DNA of 64,000 nt from positions 6,497 through 70,496 of the forward strand of contig CAVXSB010000005.1 in assembly GCA_963764315.1 (NCBI GenBank), read 5' to 3'. Under the pieces are notes generated by a model that did not search any database, was not told the DNA's origin, and was given only the letters and a program-made list of their open reading frames with translations. Below, in pieces: positions 53,448 through 63,935 of this stretch. Numbering within the stretch: the stretch's first letter is position 1; the number at the start of each line of letters is the position of its first letter. Both the position numbers and the translations under genes were made by a program. This DNA is from DATLWN01 sp963764315 (GTDB lineage Bacteria; Pseudomonadota; Zetaproteobacteria; Mariprofundales; Mariprofundaceae).

Positions 53448-54299
53448 TTAAAGCCCGGTCACCCATACGCCCACGTCGAGGCTTACACCTGGAGGCCCGA
53501 CAAACGAGCCGGATATCGGCGGTACCAGTTCGGGCAATCTTGCCACGGCCACGGCAATATGGTTGGTGCCTGCCATTTCCCCGGAAGTGGGGTCAAATCC
53601 CTTCCAGCCTGCGCCCGGCAGATAGACCTCGGCCCAGGCATGGGTTGCGCCGAAATCGGCCGATGAGGGCGGTGCGTGGAGATAACCGCTGACAAAGCGC
53701 GCCGCCAGCCCCAGGTGCCGCGCCGCTGCCATGAAAAGATTCGCAAAGTCACGGCAGGATCCGGTGCCGCATGCAAGGGTTTCTTCTGCGCTTTGCACGC
53801 CGGGCTCCTCGCGTACCCGGTACGACAGCGTCTGATGGATGCGGATGCCCAGGCGCTGCAACAGGGCGTAGGTCTGAATCCTCTCGCCCGGCTGCCATAG
53901 TTTTTCCACCCACTCGGTCAGCAGGCCGCTGTCCGTGGGATCGGGTCGATGCATGTAGGCAAACAGCACCACGCTGTCCTCGGCTGTATAGGCGAACGGG
54001 TAGTGCATGGCGTAATCGGCCATCAGAAAGTCGAGCGGGGCCTCGTTGAATTGCTGGATGATGACTTCGCTCTCAACCAGAAGCTGGCTGGCGGGCGAAT
54101 TGAAGGTCGCTATCGCCACTGAGTTGCCCTCCACGTCGGTGTGCCAACGCAAGGCAGCCGGAGGCGTAATCTTCAGGGTTGAGGCTTCGATGCGCAGCTC
54201 GTGACCCTCGCGCGGACGCAGGCGCAAGGTATGGGGCTCAAGCCAGACTGCGGCGGAGAAGTTGTAGTAGGTGCGATGAAGGATGCTATAGCGCCGCAT
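53448..54299 (-). CDS. Transglutaminase-like cysteine protease family protein
   Basis: 283 residues. The N-terminal beta domain (HTLRLRPREGHELRI) precedes the transglutaminase core. The catalytic Cys is in ACGTGSCRDFANLFM, the His in FGATHAWAEVYLPG and the Asp in GWKGFDPTSG. Cytoplasmic by sequence (no signal). Such proteins often sit with ATP-grasp or circular-dipeptide genes, but none is near. The substrate is unknown. Function may be proteolysis or cross-linking. Confidence 0.88.
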   Translation of the reverse strand: MRRYSILHRTYYNFSAAVWLEPHTLRLRPREGHELRIEASTLKITPPAALRWHTDVEGNSVAIATFNSPASQLLVESEVIIQQFNEAPLDFLMADYAMHYPFAYTAEDSVVLFAYMHRPDPTDSGLLTEWVEKLWQPGERIQTYALLQRLGIRIHQTLSYRVREEPGVQSAEETLACGTGSCRDFANLFMAAARHLGLAARFVSGYLHAPPSSADFGATHAWAEVYLPGAGWKGFDPTSGEMAGTNHIAVAVARLPELVPPISGSFVGPPGVSLDVGVWVTGL

Positions 54300-54451
54300 G
54301 CATGAGCCTTCCCGTTTCAGAAGTGTGCATCCGCGAGGGTGCCGACCGGCAGTGTTGGGTCATGGGATATTCATGGTATGGGAACCCGACAGTTTAACAA
54401 GCCATGTGCTTCCCGGTGGGAGCGGTGCCGGATGCCGGCAAGGCGATGAAA

Positions 54452-55216
54452 TCAAGAACGCCGTTTCAGACCGAGCAGGTATTCGATATTGCCCTTCGGG
54501 CCGTGAATCGGCGATTCGGTGACGCCGATGAACTCGGCACCGGGCAGTTCCTTGGCCATGGCCACGATGCGCTCGACCGCCTCACGCCGCGCATCCTCGT
54601 CGCGCACCACGCCCTTGGACAGCAGCTTCGGGCCGACCTCGAACTGCGGTTTGATCAGCGCCACGCACCAGCCTCCCGGCTTTAGCAGGGCCCAGGCCGG
54701 CGGCAGCACGCGCGTCAGCGAGATGAAGGAGGTGTCGATGACGACGGCATCGACCGGCTCGGGAATGATGGTCGGGGACAGGTCCTTGGCATGGGTGCGC
54801 TCGAGATTGATGACGCGTTCGTCGTGCTGCAGCCGGTAATGCAGCTGGCCGTGGCCGACGTCGACGGCGTACACCTTCGCCGCCCCGCGCTGCAGCAGCA
54901 CGTCGGTGAAGCCGCCGGTGGAGGCGCCGACGTCCAGGCAGACGGCGCCACTGGCCTCCAGCGGATACGCGTCCATCGCCTTCTCCAGCTTCAGGCCGCC
55001 GCGCGACACGTAGCGCAGCGTCTCGCGCAGTTCCACCTCGGCGGCGGCGGATACGCGCGTGCCGGGCTTGTCGGACTTCTGGCCGTCGACATAGACGAGG
55101 CCGGCCATGATCAGCCGCTGCGCCTGGCTGGTCGATTCGGCCAGGCCGAGCTCGGTCAGCCGGTGATCCAGGCGTGGTTTGCCGGCCTTGGCGGGGCGGG
55201 TGGGTTTTGGGGACAC
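54452..55216 (-). CDS. tlyA: TlyA family rRNA (cytidine-2'-O)-methyltransferase
   Basis: 254 residues from GTG 55216. An N-terminal S4 domain (RLDHRLTELGLAEST...AQRLIMAGLVYVDG) is joined to a Rossmann methyltransferase whose SAM motif is AVCLDVGASTGGFTDVLL. TlyA methylates 16S/23S rRNA cytidines and confers capreomycin sensitivity in mycobacteria. It lies 14 bases after dxs, a pairing also found elsewhere. Confidence 0.92.
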   Translation of the reverse strand: MSPKPTRPAKAGKPRLDHRLTELGLAESTSQAQRLIMAGLVYVDGQKSDKPGTRVSAAAEVELRETLRYVSRGGLKLEKAMDAYPLEASGAVCLDVGASTGGFTDVLLQRGAAKVYAVDVGHGQLHYRLQHDERVINLERTHAKDLSPTIIPEPVDAVVIDTSFISLTRVLPPAWALLKPGGWCVALIKPQFEVGPKLLSKGVVRDEDARREAVERIVAMAKELPGAEFIGVTESPIHGPKGNIEYLLGLKRRS

Positions 55217-55230
55217 AGGGCCTGGAAGGC

Positions 55231-57072
55231 CTAGAGGCGGGACAGGGCCGAGGCGATGCCGGCGGCGTCCAGGCCCAGCTCGCCGAGCACCTCGGACTGC
55301 GTACCCTGGTCGGGGAAGGCGTCGGGGATGCCCAGGTGCACGAAGGGGCCATGCCAGCCGCTTTGGTGTGCGGCTACGGCGATGGCCTCGCCGATGCCAC
55401 CCAGACGGCTGCCCTCTTCGACGACGACGAGCGGTTTGCCCTTCGGCAGGTGCTTGACGATGGTGGCGGTGTCCAGCGGCTTGACGAAGCGCAGGTTCAC
55501 GAGCGCGAAGTGTTGCCCCTTCTCGGCCATGGTGGCGACAGCGGAAGCTGCCTCCTGTACGCGCGTGCCGACGGCGACGACGAGCCCGTCCTTGCCCTTG
55601 GCCAGCATCTCGGCCTCGCCCACGGGCAGGACGGCCACCGACTCCGCGGCCACGCCCAGGCCCGTGCCGCGCGGGTAGCGGATGGCGGATGGGCCGGGTA
55701 GCGATAGCGCCGTGGCCAGCATATGCCGAAGCTCGTTCTCGTCCTTCGGCGCCATCAGCGTCATGTTCGGCAGGCAGCGTAAAAAGGCGATGTCGAAGCT
55801 GCCGGCGTGGGTGGCGCCGTCGGCGCCGACGATGCCGGCGCGGTCCATGCAGAACACCACCGGCAGATTCTGGATGCAAATGTCGTGGATGATCTGGTCG
55901 TAGCCGCGCTGGATAAAGGTCGAATAGATGGCAACGAAGGGGCGCATCCCCTCGGCGGCCAGGCCGCCGGCGAAGGTGACGGCGTGTTGCTCGGCGATGC
56001 CGACGTCGAAGCAGCGGCTGGGGTGCCGGCGCGCGAAGCGGGAAAGGCCGGTGCCGCCGGGCATGGCGGCGGTGATGGCGACGATGCGCGCATCGGTATC
56101 GGCGAGGTCGCCCAGGGTGTCGGCGAACACCTGCGTGTAGCTCGGCGGTCCCTCCTTGGCCGGCAGCGGGCAGCCGCTCTCGGCATCGTAGGGGCCAAGG
56201 CCATGCCAGGTCTCCGGATCCTCTTCGGCCGGGGAGAAGCCGAGACCCTTGCGCGTGATCACGTGCAGCAGCACGGGGCCTTCCAGGTGCTTGCAGTTGG
56301 CCAGAGTCGGCAGCAGGTGTTCGAAATCGTGCCCGTCGATGGGGCCGATGTAGCGGAAGCCCAGCTCCTCGAACAGCGTGCCCGGGGTGATCATCCCCTT
56401 GACGTGCTCCTCCAGGCGGCGGGCGGCGTCCAGCGCTCCCGGCAGGTGGCTGAGCACGCGCTTGGCGGTGTCCTTGACCCCGGTATAGGTGCGGCCGGTG
56501 ATGATGCGCGCCAGGTAGGCCGAGACGGCGCCGACATTCGGGGCGATCGACATCTCGTTGTCGTTGAGGATGACCAGCAGCCGGCGCTTGTCGGCGCCGG
56601 CATGGTTCAGGGCCTCGAAGGCCATGCCGCCGGTCAGGGCGCCGTCGCCGATGACGGCGATGGCATGGTGGCTGCCGCCCTGTAGATCGCGGCCGACGGC
56701 CATGCCGTAGGCGGCCGAGATCGAGGTCGAGGCATGGCCGGCGCCGAAGGGGTCGTGCTCGGATTCCGATCGCTTGGTGAAGCCGGACAGGCCGCCGTGC
56801 TGGCGGATGGTCGGCATGCGATCGAAGCGGCCGGTCAGCATCTTGTGCGGATAGGCCTGGTGGCCGACATCCCAGACGATCTTGTCTCTGGGGGAGTCGA
56901 ACAGGTAATGCAGGGCGATGGTCAGCTCCACCACCCCGAGGCCGGCGCCGAGATGGCCGCCGATCGGCGCCAGGGTCTGGATCAGGTAGCGACGCATTTC
57001 CTCGGCCAGTGCCGGCAGTCGCTCGGGGGCGAGGCGCTTGACGTCGGCAGGGGAATGGATGGCCGTCAGCAT
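55231..57072 (-). CDS. dxs: 1-Deoxy-D-xylulose-5-phosphate synthase
   Basis: 613 residues from ATG 57072 (GGAG 6 bases upstream); ATG 57093, which overlaps the ispA stop, is an alternative. The thiamine motif is AVIGDGALTGGMAFEALNHA, with the catalytic His in GGHLGAGLGVVELT and the transketolase C-domain at the end. It starts the MEP isoprenoid pathway. Sits between ispA and tlyA in a minus-strand operon. Confidence 0.97.
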   Translation of the reverse strand: MLTAIHSPADVKRLAPERLPALAEEMRRYLIQTLAPIGGHLGAGLGVVELTIALHYLFDSPRDKIVWDVGHQAYPHKMLTGRFDRMPTIRQHGGLSGFTKRSESEHDPFGAGHASTSISAAYGMAVGRDLQGGSHHAIAVIGDGALTGGMAFEALNHAGADKRRLLVILNDNEMSIAPNVGAVSAYLARIITGRTYTGVKDTAKRVLSHLPGALDAARRLEEHVKGMITPGTLFEELGFRYIGPIDGHDFEHLLPTLANCKHLEGPVLLHVITRKGLGFSPAEEDPETWHGLGPYDAESGCPLPAKEGPPSYTQVFADTLGDLADTDARIVAITAAMPGGTGLSRFARRHPSRCFDVGIAEQHAVTFAGGLAAEGMRPFVAIYSTFIQRGYDQIIHDICIQNLPVVFCMDRAGIVGADGATHAGSFDIAFLRCLPNMTLMAPKDENELRHMLATALSLPGPSAIRYPRGTGLGVAAESVAVLPVGEAEMLAKGKDGLVVAVGTRVQEAASAVATMAEKGQHFALVNLRFVKPLDTATIVKHLPKGKPLVVVEEGSRLGGIGEAIAVAAHQSGWHGPFVHLGIPDAFPDQGTQSEVLGELGLDAAGIASALSRL

Positions 57073-57092
57073 CGGGAACTCCGCCGTGCCCA

Positions 57093-57980
57093 TCAGTGGC
57101 CCCGACCGTGGATGTAGCCCGCCAGCTGGTTGAGTGGCTCGCCCTTGTCACCGAGCGGGGCCAGCGCCTGCACGGCGATTTCGTGGATCTCGGCGGCCAG
57201 CTCGCGCGCCCGTGCCAAGCCCAGTACCGACACATAGGTGGCCTTAGATTGCGCCGCATCCTTGCCCGCGCTCTTGCCCAGCGCCTCGCTGCTGGCGGTG
57301 GCGTCAAGGATGTCGTCGGCGATCTGGAACAGCAGACCGACGGCGCGCCCATAACGGGTGCAGGCCTCGACTCTTTCGGCATCGCCGCCGGCAAGCATGG
57401 CGCCGGCCTCGCAGCAGTAGCCGAGCAGGGCGCCGGTCTTGTGCAGGTGGATGCGCTCGACCTCGAGCATGTCGTGCACGGCATCCGCCTCGGCCAGCAT
57501 GTCCAGCATCTGGCCGCCGACCATGCCCTGGGCGCCGGCCGCCTTCGCCAGCCTTTGTGCCAGCACCACGGTCGTTTCCGCCGGTGCCGGGGTCTCGGTC
57601 AGCAGCTCGAAGGCCAGCGTCTGCAGTGCATCGGCGGCCAGCACGGCGGTGGCCTCGTCGAACTGGCGATGGCAGGTCGGACGGCCGCGGCGCAGGTCGT
57701 CATCGTCCATGCAGGGCAGGTCGTCGTGGATCAGGGAGTAGGTATGCATGCATTCGATGCTCATCGCCGCCGGCAGCGCCATGGCCAGATCCGGGCCGTC
57801 GCAGGCAATCAGGCATTCGAGCAAGAGTGCCGGGCGGATGCGCTTGCCGCCGGCCATCAGCGAGTAGCGCATGGCCTCCCACAGGCGTTCGGGCACGACA
57901 TGGCGGCGCTCACCAAGCATGCCGTCGAGCGCATCATGGAGCAGCAGGGCATGCTGCTGCAGGAAGCGGGGGGGCTGCAC
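57093..57980 (-). CDS. ispA: Geranyl/farnesyl diphosphate synthase IspA
   Basis: 295 residues from GTG 57980, immediately after the xseB stop. The first Asp-rich motif is DDLPCMDDDDLRRGRPT, and the second is LFQIADDILDAT. GGKRIRPALLLE is conserved. It condenses IPP with DMAPP and GPP to farnesyl diphosphate, feeding undecaprenyl and quinone synthesis. xseB-ispA-dxs is a common operon. Confidence 0.96.
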   Translation of the reverse strand: MQPPRFLQQHALLLHDALDGMLGERRHVVPERLWEAMRYSLMAGGKRIRPALLLECLIACDGPDLAMALPAAMSIECMHTYSLIHDDLPCMDDDDLRRGRPTCHRQFDEATAVLAADALQTLAFELLTETPAPAETTVVLAQRLAKAAGAQGMVGGQMLDMLAEADAVHDMLEVERIHLHKTGALLGYCCEAGAMLAGGDAERVEACTRYGRAVGLLFQIADDILDATASSEALGKSAGKDAAQSKATYVSVLGLARARELAAEIHEIAVQALAPLGDKGEPLNQLAGYIHGRGH

Positions 57981-58217
57981 CTATTCGGCCGCGGCGTCGT
58001 TGAGGATCTGCAGGCGTTGCTCGGCGGTATCCAGCAGGGCCTCGCAACGCCGCGACAGGCGGACGCCGGTCTCGAAGGCGGTGACACTGTCCTCCAGCGA
58101 CAGCTGTCCGGACTCCAGCTTTTCGACCAGCTGCGTCAGTTGCGCCAGGGCCTGCTCGAAGCTCAGGGCGTTGATGGCGTCGTCGGTGGTTTCGGCGGCT
58201 TGTTTGGACTCGGTCAT
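57981..58217 (-). CDS. xseB: Exodeoxyribonuclease VII small subunit
   Basis: 78 residues. LSFEQALAQLTQLVEKLESG and QLSLEDSVTAFETGVRLSRR are the signature. CCAGGAGGG precedes the ATG. It forms the exonuclease with XseA, which lies elsewhere. First gene of the xseB-ispA-dxs-tlyA operon, divergent from lipB. Confidence 0.96.
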   Translation of the reverse strand: MTESKQAAETTDDAINALSFEQALAQLTQLVEKLESGQLSLEDSVTAFETGVRLSRRCEALLDTAEQRLQILNDAAAE

Positions 58218-58309
58218 CGCGCCCTCCTGGGTGGCTCCATTGTAGGTCGAAGGTTTCGAGAATCAATGCGGTGCTTGCCGTCGCCGCCATCGCTTCCTAG
58301 CGTATATAC

Positions 58310-58939
58310 ATGCGTATCATCCGCCATGCACGACAGGATTACCCGGCCTCGCTGGCCGAGCAGGAGGGGCTGGTTGCCGAGGTGCTGGCGGGGGCTTCGG
58401 CGCCGGCGCTGATCCTGACCGAGCATCCGCCCGTTTATACCATCGGCACCTCGGGCAGCGAGGCCGACGTGCTCTGCCGCATCATCGACGGCGAGTCCAT
58501 CGCCGTGTTCCCCAGCGGCCGCGGCGGCGAGGTCACCTACCATGGTCCCGGGCAGCTCGTGTGCTATGTCATCGCCGATATAAGCGAGGAGCGGGATCTG
58601 CACAAGCATGTCCGGCGGCTGGAGGAGATGGTGATCCGCGTGCTGGCTGATTTCGATATCAAGGCCTGCCGGGATGCGCGCGGCATCGGCGTCTGGGTGG
58701 ACGGGCGCAAGATCGCTGCCGTCGGCGTGCGTTGCCGGCGCTGGGTCACCTTCCACGGCATCGCCGTCAACATCGACCCCAACCTGGGGCACTTCTCCGG
58801 CATCGTGCCCTGCGGCATGCAGGATGCACCGGTGACCTCGATGCGGGCGCTGGGTATCGAGACGGGTCGCGAGGAGGTGGAGCGGGCCGTGATAGCGCAT
58901 GCCGAGGCGTGTTTCCTCCCCGTCCGCACCAGGAGCTAG
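58310..58939 (+). CDS. lipB: Octanoyltransferase LipB
   Basis: 209 residues. GRGGEVTYHGPGQLVCY and KIAAVGVRCRRWVTFHGIA hold the catalytic lysine, and PCGMQDAPVTS holds the catalytic cysteine. It moves octanoate from acyl-ACP to lipoyl domains. Its TAG stop lies in the palindrome CTAG, which is also the end of the convergent neighbour. Confidence 0.96.
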   Translation: MRIIRHARQDYPASLAEQEGLVAEVLAGASAPALILTEHPPVYTIGTSGSEADVLCRIIDGESIAVFPSGRGGEVTYHGPGQLVCYVIADISEERDLHKHVRRLEEMVIRVLADFDIKACRDARGIGVWVDGRKIAAVGVRCRRWVTFHGIAVNIDPNLGHFSGIVPCGMQDAPVTSMRALGIETGREEVERAVIAHAEACFLPVRTRS

Positions 58940-59997
58940 CGGTTTCTTGCCTCGGCGCGTGCCTGTATCCACTGCTCGAAGCCGCCGTAGGCGTTCATGA
59001 AGGACTGGAACACGTGACGCGGGATGGCGCAGACCAGGCAGCGGCCGGCCGCCGTCAGCGTCGTCCCTTCGGCAAGCTGCAAATCCCCAACGATGTCGCC
59101 GAACATGGCGCCGGTGGCCAGGTGCCGATCGCCGTCGGGGCCATGGGCGTCGATGGCCCCGTGCACGATGACGCAGGCGTGATCGGCCAGGGCCTTCTGC
59201 AAGGACACCGGCTCGCCGTCCCGGAATTCGGCGAGGGCCGATTCCTCGGCCAGCCACTGGCGGTCGGCCTCCGGCAGCTCGGAGAAGGCCGGGTGGCTGT
59301 GGGTCATGGCGTGGATCAGACGCCACTGCACGGCCTGCATCAGGCTCTCGCCGGCGATCGGTGAGCGCTGCATCAGCTCGCCGATCGAGGCATCGGAGAA
59401 CTCGAGCAGCAGCGCATCGCCGACGGCGGTGACGTTGGCCGTGCGCGGCAGGCGGTAGACGCAGGCGAATTCGCCGAAGAAGTGACCGGGAACCAGGGTG
59501 TTCAGCGCGATGCTGCGCCCGGACTCGGCATGCATGTGCACGCGCATCTGTCCCTCGAGGATCAGGTAGAAGTTGCGGCTGACCTCGCCCTGGCGCACGA
59601 CGTCGGTGCCGGCGGCAACGGGTAGCAGCTGCGCCTGGCGGATGAAGTCCATGGCCTCGTGGTCGGAAAGCTGGTCGATCAGCGCGAAGCTTTGCCCCCC
59701 GCCCTCGATATCGGCCGGGCCGTCGGTGGTCAGGCGCGCCATACTGGTCAGGGCCTCGATCTCGTCTCGGTCCGGATGCTCGAGGTTGCGGCACATCTCC
59801 AGAAAGCCGATGGCATTGCCGGAGCGGCCGCGCGCGAGCATGCGCCGGGCCATGCCGAGCGCCAGGCCGCGCGCCTCGTCGAGCTTGCCGGCGTCCTTGA
59901 AGATATGGATCAGGGGGCGAGCGATATGCAGATCCTCCGGGAAGGCCCGGTGCAGGTCCACATAGGCGGTGGTCAGGGTCTGATCGTTCAGCGCCAT
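58936..59997 (-). CDS. Double cyclic-nucleotide-binding-domain protein without DNA-binding region
   Basis: 353 residues. About 85 residues of helical, TPR-like N-terminal sequence (EDLHIARPLIHIFKDAGKLD) precede one cNMP-binding domain (QGEVSRNFYLILEGQMRVH, with FFGEFACVYRLPRTANV as phosphate cassette). A second, more degenerate copy is at residues 240-350 (FRDGEPVSLQKA; AMFGDIVGDLQLAEG). The first has the full GE...R.A cassette and could bind cAMP or c-di-GMP; the second lacks the arginine. No helix-turn-helix is present, so it is not a Crp-type transcription factor. Partner unknown. Confidence 0.8.
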   Translation of the reverse strand: MALNDQTLTTAYVDLHRAFPEDLHIARPLIHIFKDAGKLDEARGLALGMARRMLARGRSGNAIGFLEMCRNLEHPDRDEIEALTSMARLTTDGPADIEGGGQSFALIDQLSDHEAMDFIRQAQLLPVAAGTDVVRQGEVSRNFYLILEGQMRVHMHAESGRSIALNTLVPGHFFGEFACVYRLPRTANVTAVGDALLLEFSDASIGELMQRSPIAGESLMQAVQWRLIHAMTHSHPAFSELPEADRQWLAEESALAEFRDGEPVSLQKALADHACVIVHGAIDAHGPDGDRHLATGAMFGDIVGDLQLAEGTTLTAAGRCLVCAIPRHVFQSFMNAYGGFEQWIQARAEARNR

Positions 59998-60077
59998 CGC
60001 ATTACTCTATCCAAACAACGGCGATTGACCATCTTGGACCGCTTGGGCTTCGCCGTCGGGCAAGATAGGATGGGGCC

Positions 60078-60728
60078 ATGGAAAAAAACCAAGCCATGAC
60101 CGGCCGCGCCCGCGGCCGGCTGCCATTCGCCCGACAGGGCTGGCCATTCATCCTCGGCGCTGCCGCCCTGACCCTCGTCGCCGCGCTGCTGTGCTGGTGG
60201 ATTGCCGCCTTCGTCATGACGGTGCTTCTGCTCTTCGTGCTGAACTTCTTCCGTGATCCGGATCGCGCCACGCCGAGCGCTGGGGATGCCTACATCTGCC
60301 CGGCCGACGGCAAGGTGGTGCGTGCCGAGGCCACGGAGACCGGCCTGCGCGTCGATATCTTCATGAACGTGTTCGACGTGCACGTGAACCGGGCGCCGAT
60401 GGCCGGGCGCATCACGCATATGGAATACACGCCCGGTCGCTTCCTCAATGCCGCCGCCGAGACGGCCAGCATTGAGAACGAGCGCAACCGCTTCGAGATG
60501 CAGACCGACGACGGCCAGCGCATCGCCTTCACGCAGATCGCCGGACTGGTGGCGCGGCGCATCGTCTCCTACGTCGCCGTCGGCGACCACGTGGCTGCCG
60601 GCCAGCGCATCGGCATGATCCGCTTCGGCTCGCGCGTCGACTGCGAGATCCCGACCGGCTACGCGCTGCGCGTCAAACTCGGCGATCGGGTGACGGCAGG
60701 GCTGACGGTGCTGGCGGAGCGCGCATGA
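60078..60728 (+). CDS. psd: Phosphatidylserine decarboxylase, short type
   Basis: 216 residues. A two-helix membrane segment (WPFILGAAALTLVAALLCWW; VMTVLLLFVLNFFRDP) precedes the decarboxylase core. The catalytic Asp is in CPADGKVV, the His in NVFDVHVNRAPM, and self-cleavage should occur at the GS of MIRFGSRVDCEIP, forming the pyruvoyl group. It overlaps pssA by 4 bases, so the two make phosphatidylethanolamine together. It is intact, unlike the psd at 7.5 kb. Confidence 0.95.
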   Translation: MEKNQAMTGRARGRLPFARQGWPFILGAAALTLVAALLCWWIAAFVMTVLLLFVLNFFRDPDRATPSAGDAYICPADGKVVRAEATETGLRVDIFMNVFDVHVNRAPMAGRITHMEYTPGRFLNAAAETASIENERNRFEMQTDDGQRIAFTQIAGLVARRIVSYVAVGDHVAAGQRIGMIRFGSRVDCEIPTGYALRVKLGDRVTAGLTVLAERA

Positions 60729-61576
60729 GCAAGCCCATCAACGGCGAAGTGCGCCGCCGCGGCATCTATGTGCTGCCGAGCCTGTTCACGACCATGGGCC
60801 TGTTCGCCGGCTTCTACGCCCTGATCGCCGCCATCCAGGGGCGCTACGAGCTGGCGGCCTGGGCCATCATCGTCGCCGCCATCTTCGACATGCTGGACGG
60901 GCGCGTGGCGCGCCTGCTGCATGCAGAAACGAGCTTCGGCGCCGAATACGATTCGTTGTCGGACATGCTGTCCTTCGGCATCGCCCCGGCGGTGCTGGTC
61001 TATCTGTGGGCGCTGACCCCGCTGCACAAGCCCGGCTGGCTGGCGGCCTTTTTGATCGCTGCCTGTGCGGCGCTGCGCCTGGCGCGCTTCAACACCCAGG
61101 TCGGCAAGATGGACAAGCGCTATTTCCAGGGACTGCCGACGCCGGCCACGGCGCTGTTGATCGCCACCGCCGTGCTGTTCCACGAAGATGGTGGCTTGCA
61201 GCCGCTCAGCTGGCTGTGGTTCGGCATTTCTGTGGTCCTGGCCTGGCTCATGGTCAGCCGCGTGCGCTTCGTCTCCGGCAAGGAGATCGACCTGAAGCAG
61301 CGCCGGCCCTTCGTGGTGCTGCTGGCCTTTCTGGCCATCATTTTCTTCGTCATGATCAACCCGTACAAGGTGCTGTTCATGCTGCTGCTGGCCTATGTGC
61401 TGCACGGCGTCATGCTCAGCCTGTGGCAGAAGCGTCGCGCCTTCCAGATGCGTGCGCGACTGCGCCAGCGCCGCCATGGGCGTGAAATCCAGGAGGCGGC
61501 ACAGCCGGAAACGGCCCCGCAGCAGCCCGGCCAGGAGCCCGTGCAGCCGGACGAGCCGGAAACGCCGGGTCATTGA
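60725..61576 (+). CDS. pssA: CDP-diacylglycerol-serine O-phosphatidyltransferase
   Basis: 283 residues, multi-helix membrane protein. The CDP-alcohol motif reads DGRVARLLHAETSFGAEYDS, then LSD, with all Asp/Gly positions present. It makes phosphatidylserine, which Psd decarboxylates. A long Pro/Glu-rich C-terminus (QPETAPQQPGQEPVQPDEPE) is unusual and probably disordered. leuA follows after a leader. Confidence 0.96.
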   Translation: MSKPINGEVRRRGIYVLPSLFTTMGLFAGFYALIAAIQGRYELAAWAIIVAAIFDMLDGRVARLLHAETSFGAEYDSLSDMLSFGIAPAVLVYLWALTPLHKPGWLAAFLIAACAALRLARFNTQVGKMDKRYFQGLPTPATALLIATAVLFHEDGGLQPLSWLWFGISVVLAWLMVSRVRFVSGKEIDLKQRRPFVVLLAFLAIIFFVMINPYKVLFMLLLAYVLHGVMLSLWQKRRAFQMRARLRQRRHGREIQEAAQPETAPQQPGQEPVQPDEPETPGH

Positions 61577-61607
61577 CCGATGCCCCGGCTTCGGCTTTAA
61601 TGCGCCG

Positions 61608-61679
61608 ATGATGCGCGTGGACTTTTCCCTCTTTTCGGCCTGGCAGCTTCTGCTGCTACTGCCCGGTTGCGGCCTGTGA
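61608..61679 (+). CDS. leuL: leuA leader peptide (Leu-rich)
   Basis: A 23-residue frame, MMRVDFSLFSAWQ followed by five consecutive Leu codons, then PGCGL and TGA. It lies between pssA and leuA and is followed by a terminator. Scarcity of leucyl-tRNA would stall the ribosome on the Leu run, as in enteric leuABCD. Confidence 0.9.
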   Translation: MMRVDFSLFSAWQLLLLLPGCGL

Positions 61680-61710
61680 CCGACTGAGGGGAATCAGTCG
61701 TGCGTGATGG

Positions 61711-61738
61711 GCCGTAGGAATCTTCCTGCGGCTTTTTT
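61711..61738 (+). terminator. Attenuator terminator of leuA, with upstream stem
   Basis: GCCGTAGGAA (61711-61720) pairs with TTCCTGCGGC (61723-61732) with one G-U, followed by six Ts. An upstream perfect stem CGACTGA/TCAGTCG (61681-61700) just after the leader stop may form the alternative fold. Confidence 0.88.
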
Positions 61739-61777
61739 GTTTTTATACCACCGTTTTGGACCACCAAGGAGCGAGCA

Positions 61778-63319
<1,542 letters not shown>

Positions 63320-63322
63320 CGA

Positions 63323-63354
63323 AAAGAGGGAAGGGTTTCGGCCTTTCCCGCTCT
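63323..63354 (+). terminator. Hairpin after leuA
   Basis: AAGAGGGAAGGG pairs imperfectly with CCTTTCCCGCTCTT shortly after the stop. It lacks a T-run, so ending is likely partial or factor-dependent. Confidence 0.45.
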
Positions 63355-63479
63355 TCATCAGCCAGGGATCTCTAGCCGTTTATCCGTGAAACAAGACCTG
63401 ATTCCGGCGTTCCTTCCGGAGGCGGCGCGGAAGCGTCGACGTAGCGAGTCCGACTCGACGCGCTTGTTGAACAATGCGG

Positions 63480-63935
63480 TTACCAGAGACCAAGCTTCTG
63501 AAGCTCGGCCTTCAATGCCTCCTGCTCCGCTTGCACTAAGGGTGTCCACTTTTCCATCGCGGCTCCCTGTGAGGCAATCCCCTTCGCCGTTTCGAGGGGA
63601 TCGGCGTTGAGTTCCATGTTAGTAAGATCAATTCCCGCTATGCTGCTTCCAACGCCCTCTTGCCAATCAGCAAGCGATATGTAACCAACCTTAAGTTGTT
63701 CTCGCATCTGTGGGTCTTTGGTCAGCCGAAGCGCGAAGACGAATGCCTGTTTTATCTGTTCCTTCGGATGTGGAAGACTGTGGATGTCAGCGACACAGCC
63801 CGGTGCAGGAGCCGAAGAGCCCAGGGCTGCACCGTAGTCTTGAACAATCTTCTCGGCGGCATCTGGCGTCATCTCAGTCGATATGTGCTTTCGTTCCCCT
63901 TTTGCCTGCCCGAAGATTCTATCTAGCAAGCCCAT
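63480..63935 (-). CDS. Unknown protein in AT-richer DNA
   Basis: 151 residues, with AGGAGG 5 bases before the ATG 63935. GLLDRIFGQAKGERKH at the N-terminus is basic and amphipathic. DWQEGVGSSIAGIDLTNMEL and a C-terminal helix (LVQAEQEALKAELQKLGLW) follow. I do not recognise the family. There are no membrane segments. Base composition is lower in GC than the rest of the window, suggesting the edge of an accessory region. The gene is convergent with leuA. Confidence 0.6.
   Translation of the reverse strand: MGLLDRIFGQAKGERKHISTEMTPDAAEKIVQDYGAALGSSAPAPGCVADIHSLPHPKEQIKQAFVFALRLTKDPQMREQLKVGYISLADWQEGVGSSIAGIDLTNMELNADPLETAKGIASQGAAMEKWTPLVQAEQEALKAELQKLGLW

Noticed and set aside
54452..57484. 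1010-residue protein on the minus strand ending in TlyA
   Set aside because: Only the last 254 codons are TlyA; the remainder is an out-of-frame reading of dxs and ispA.
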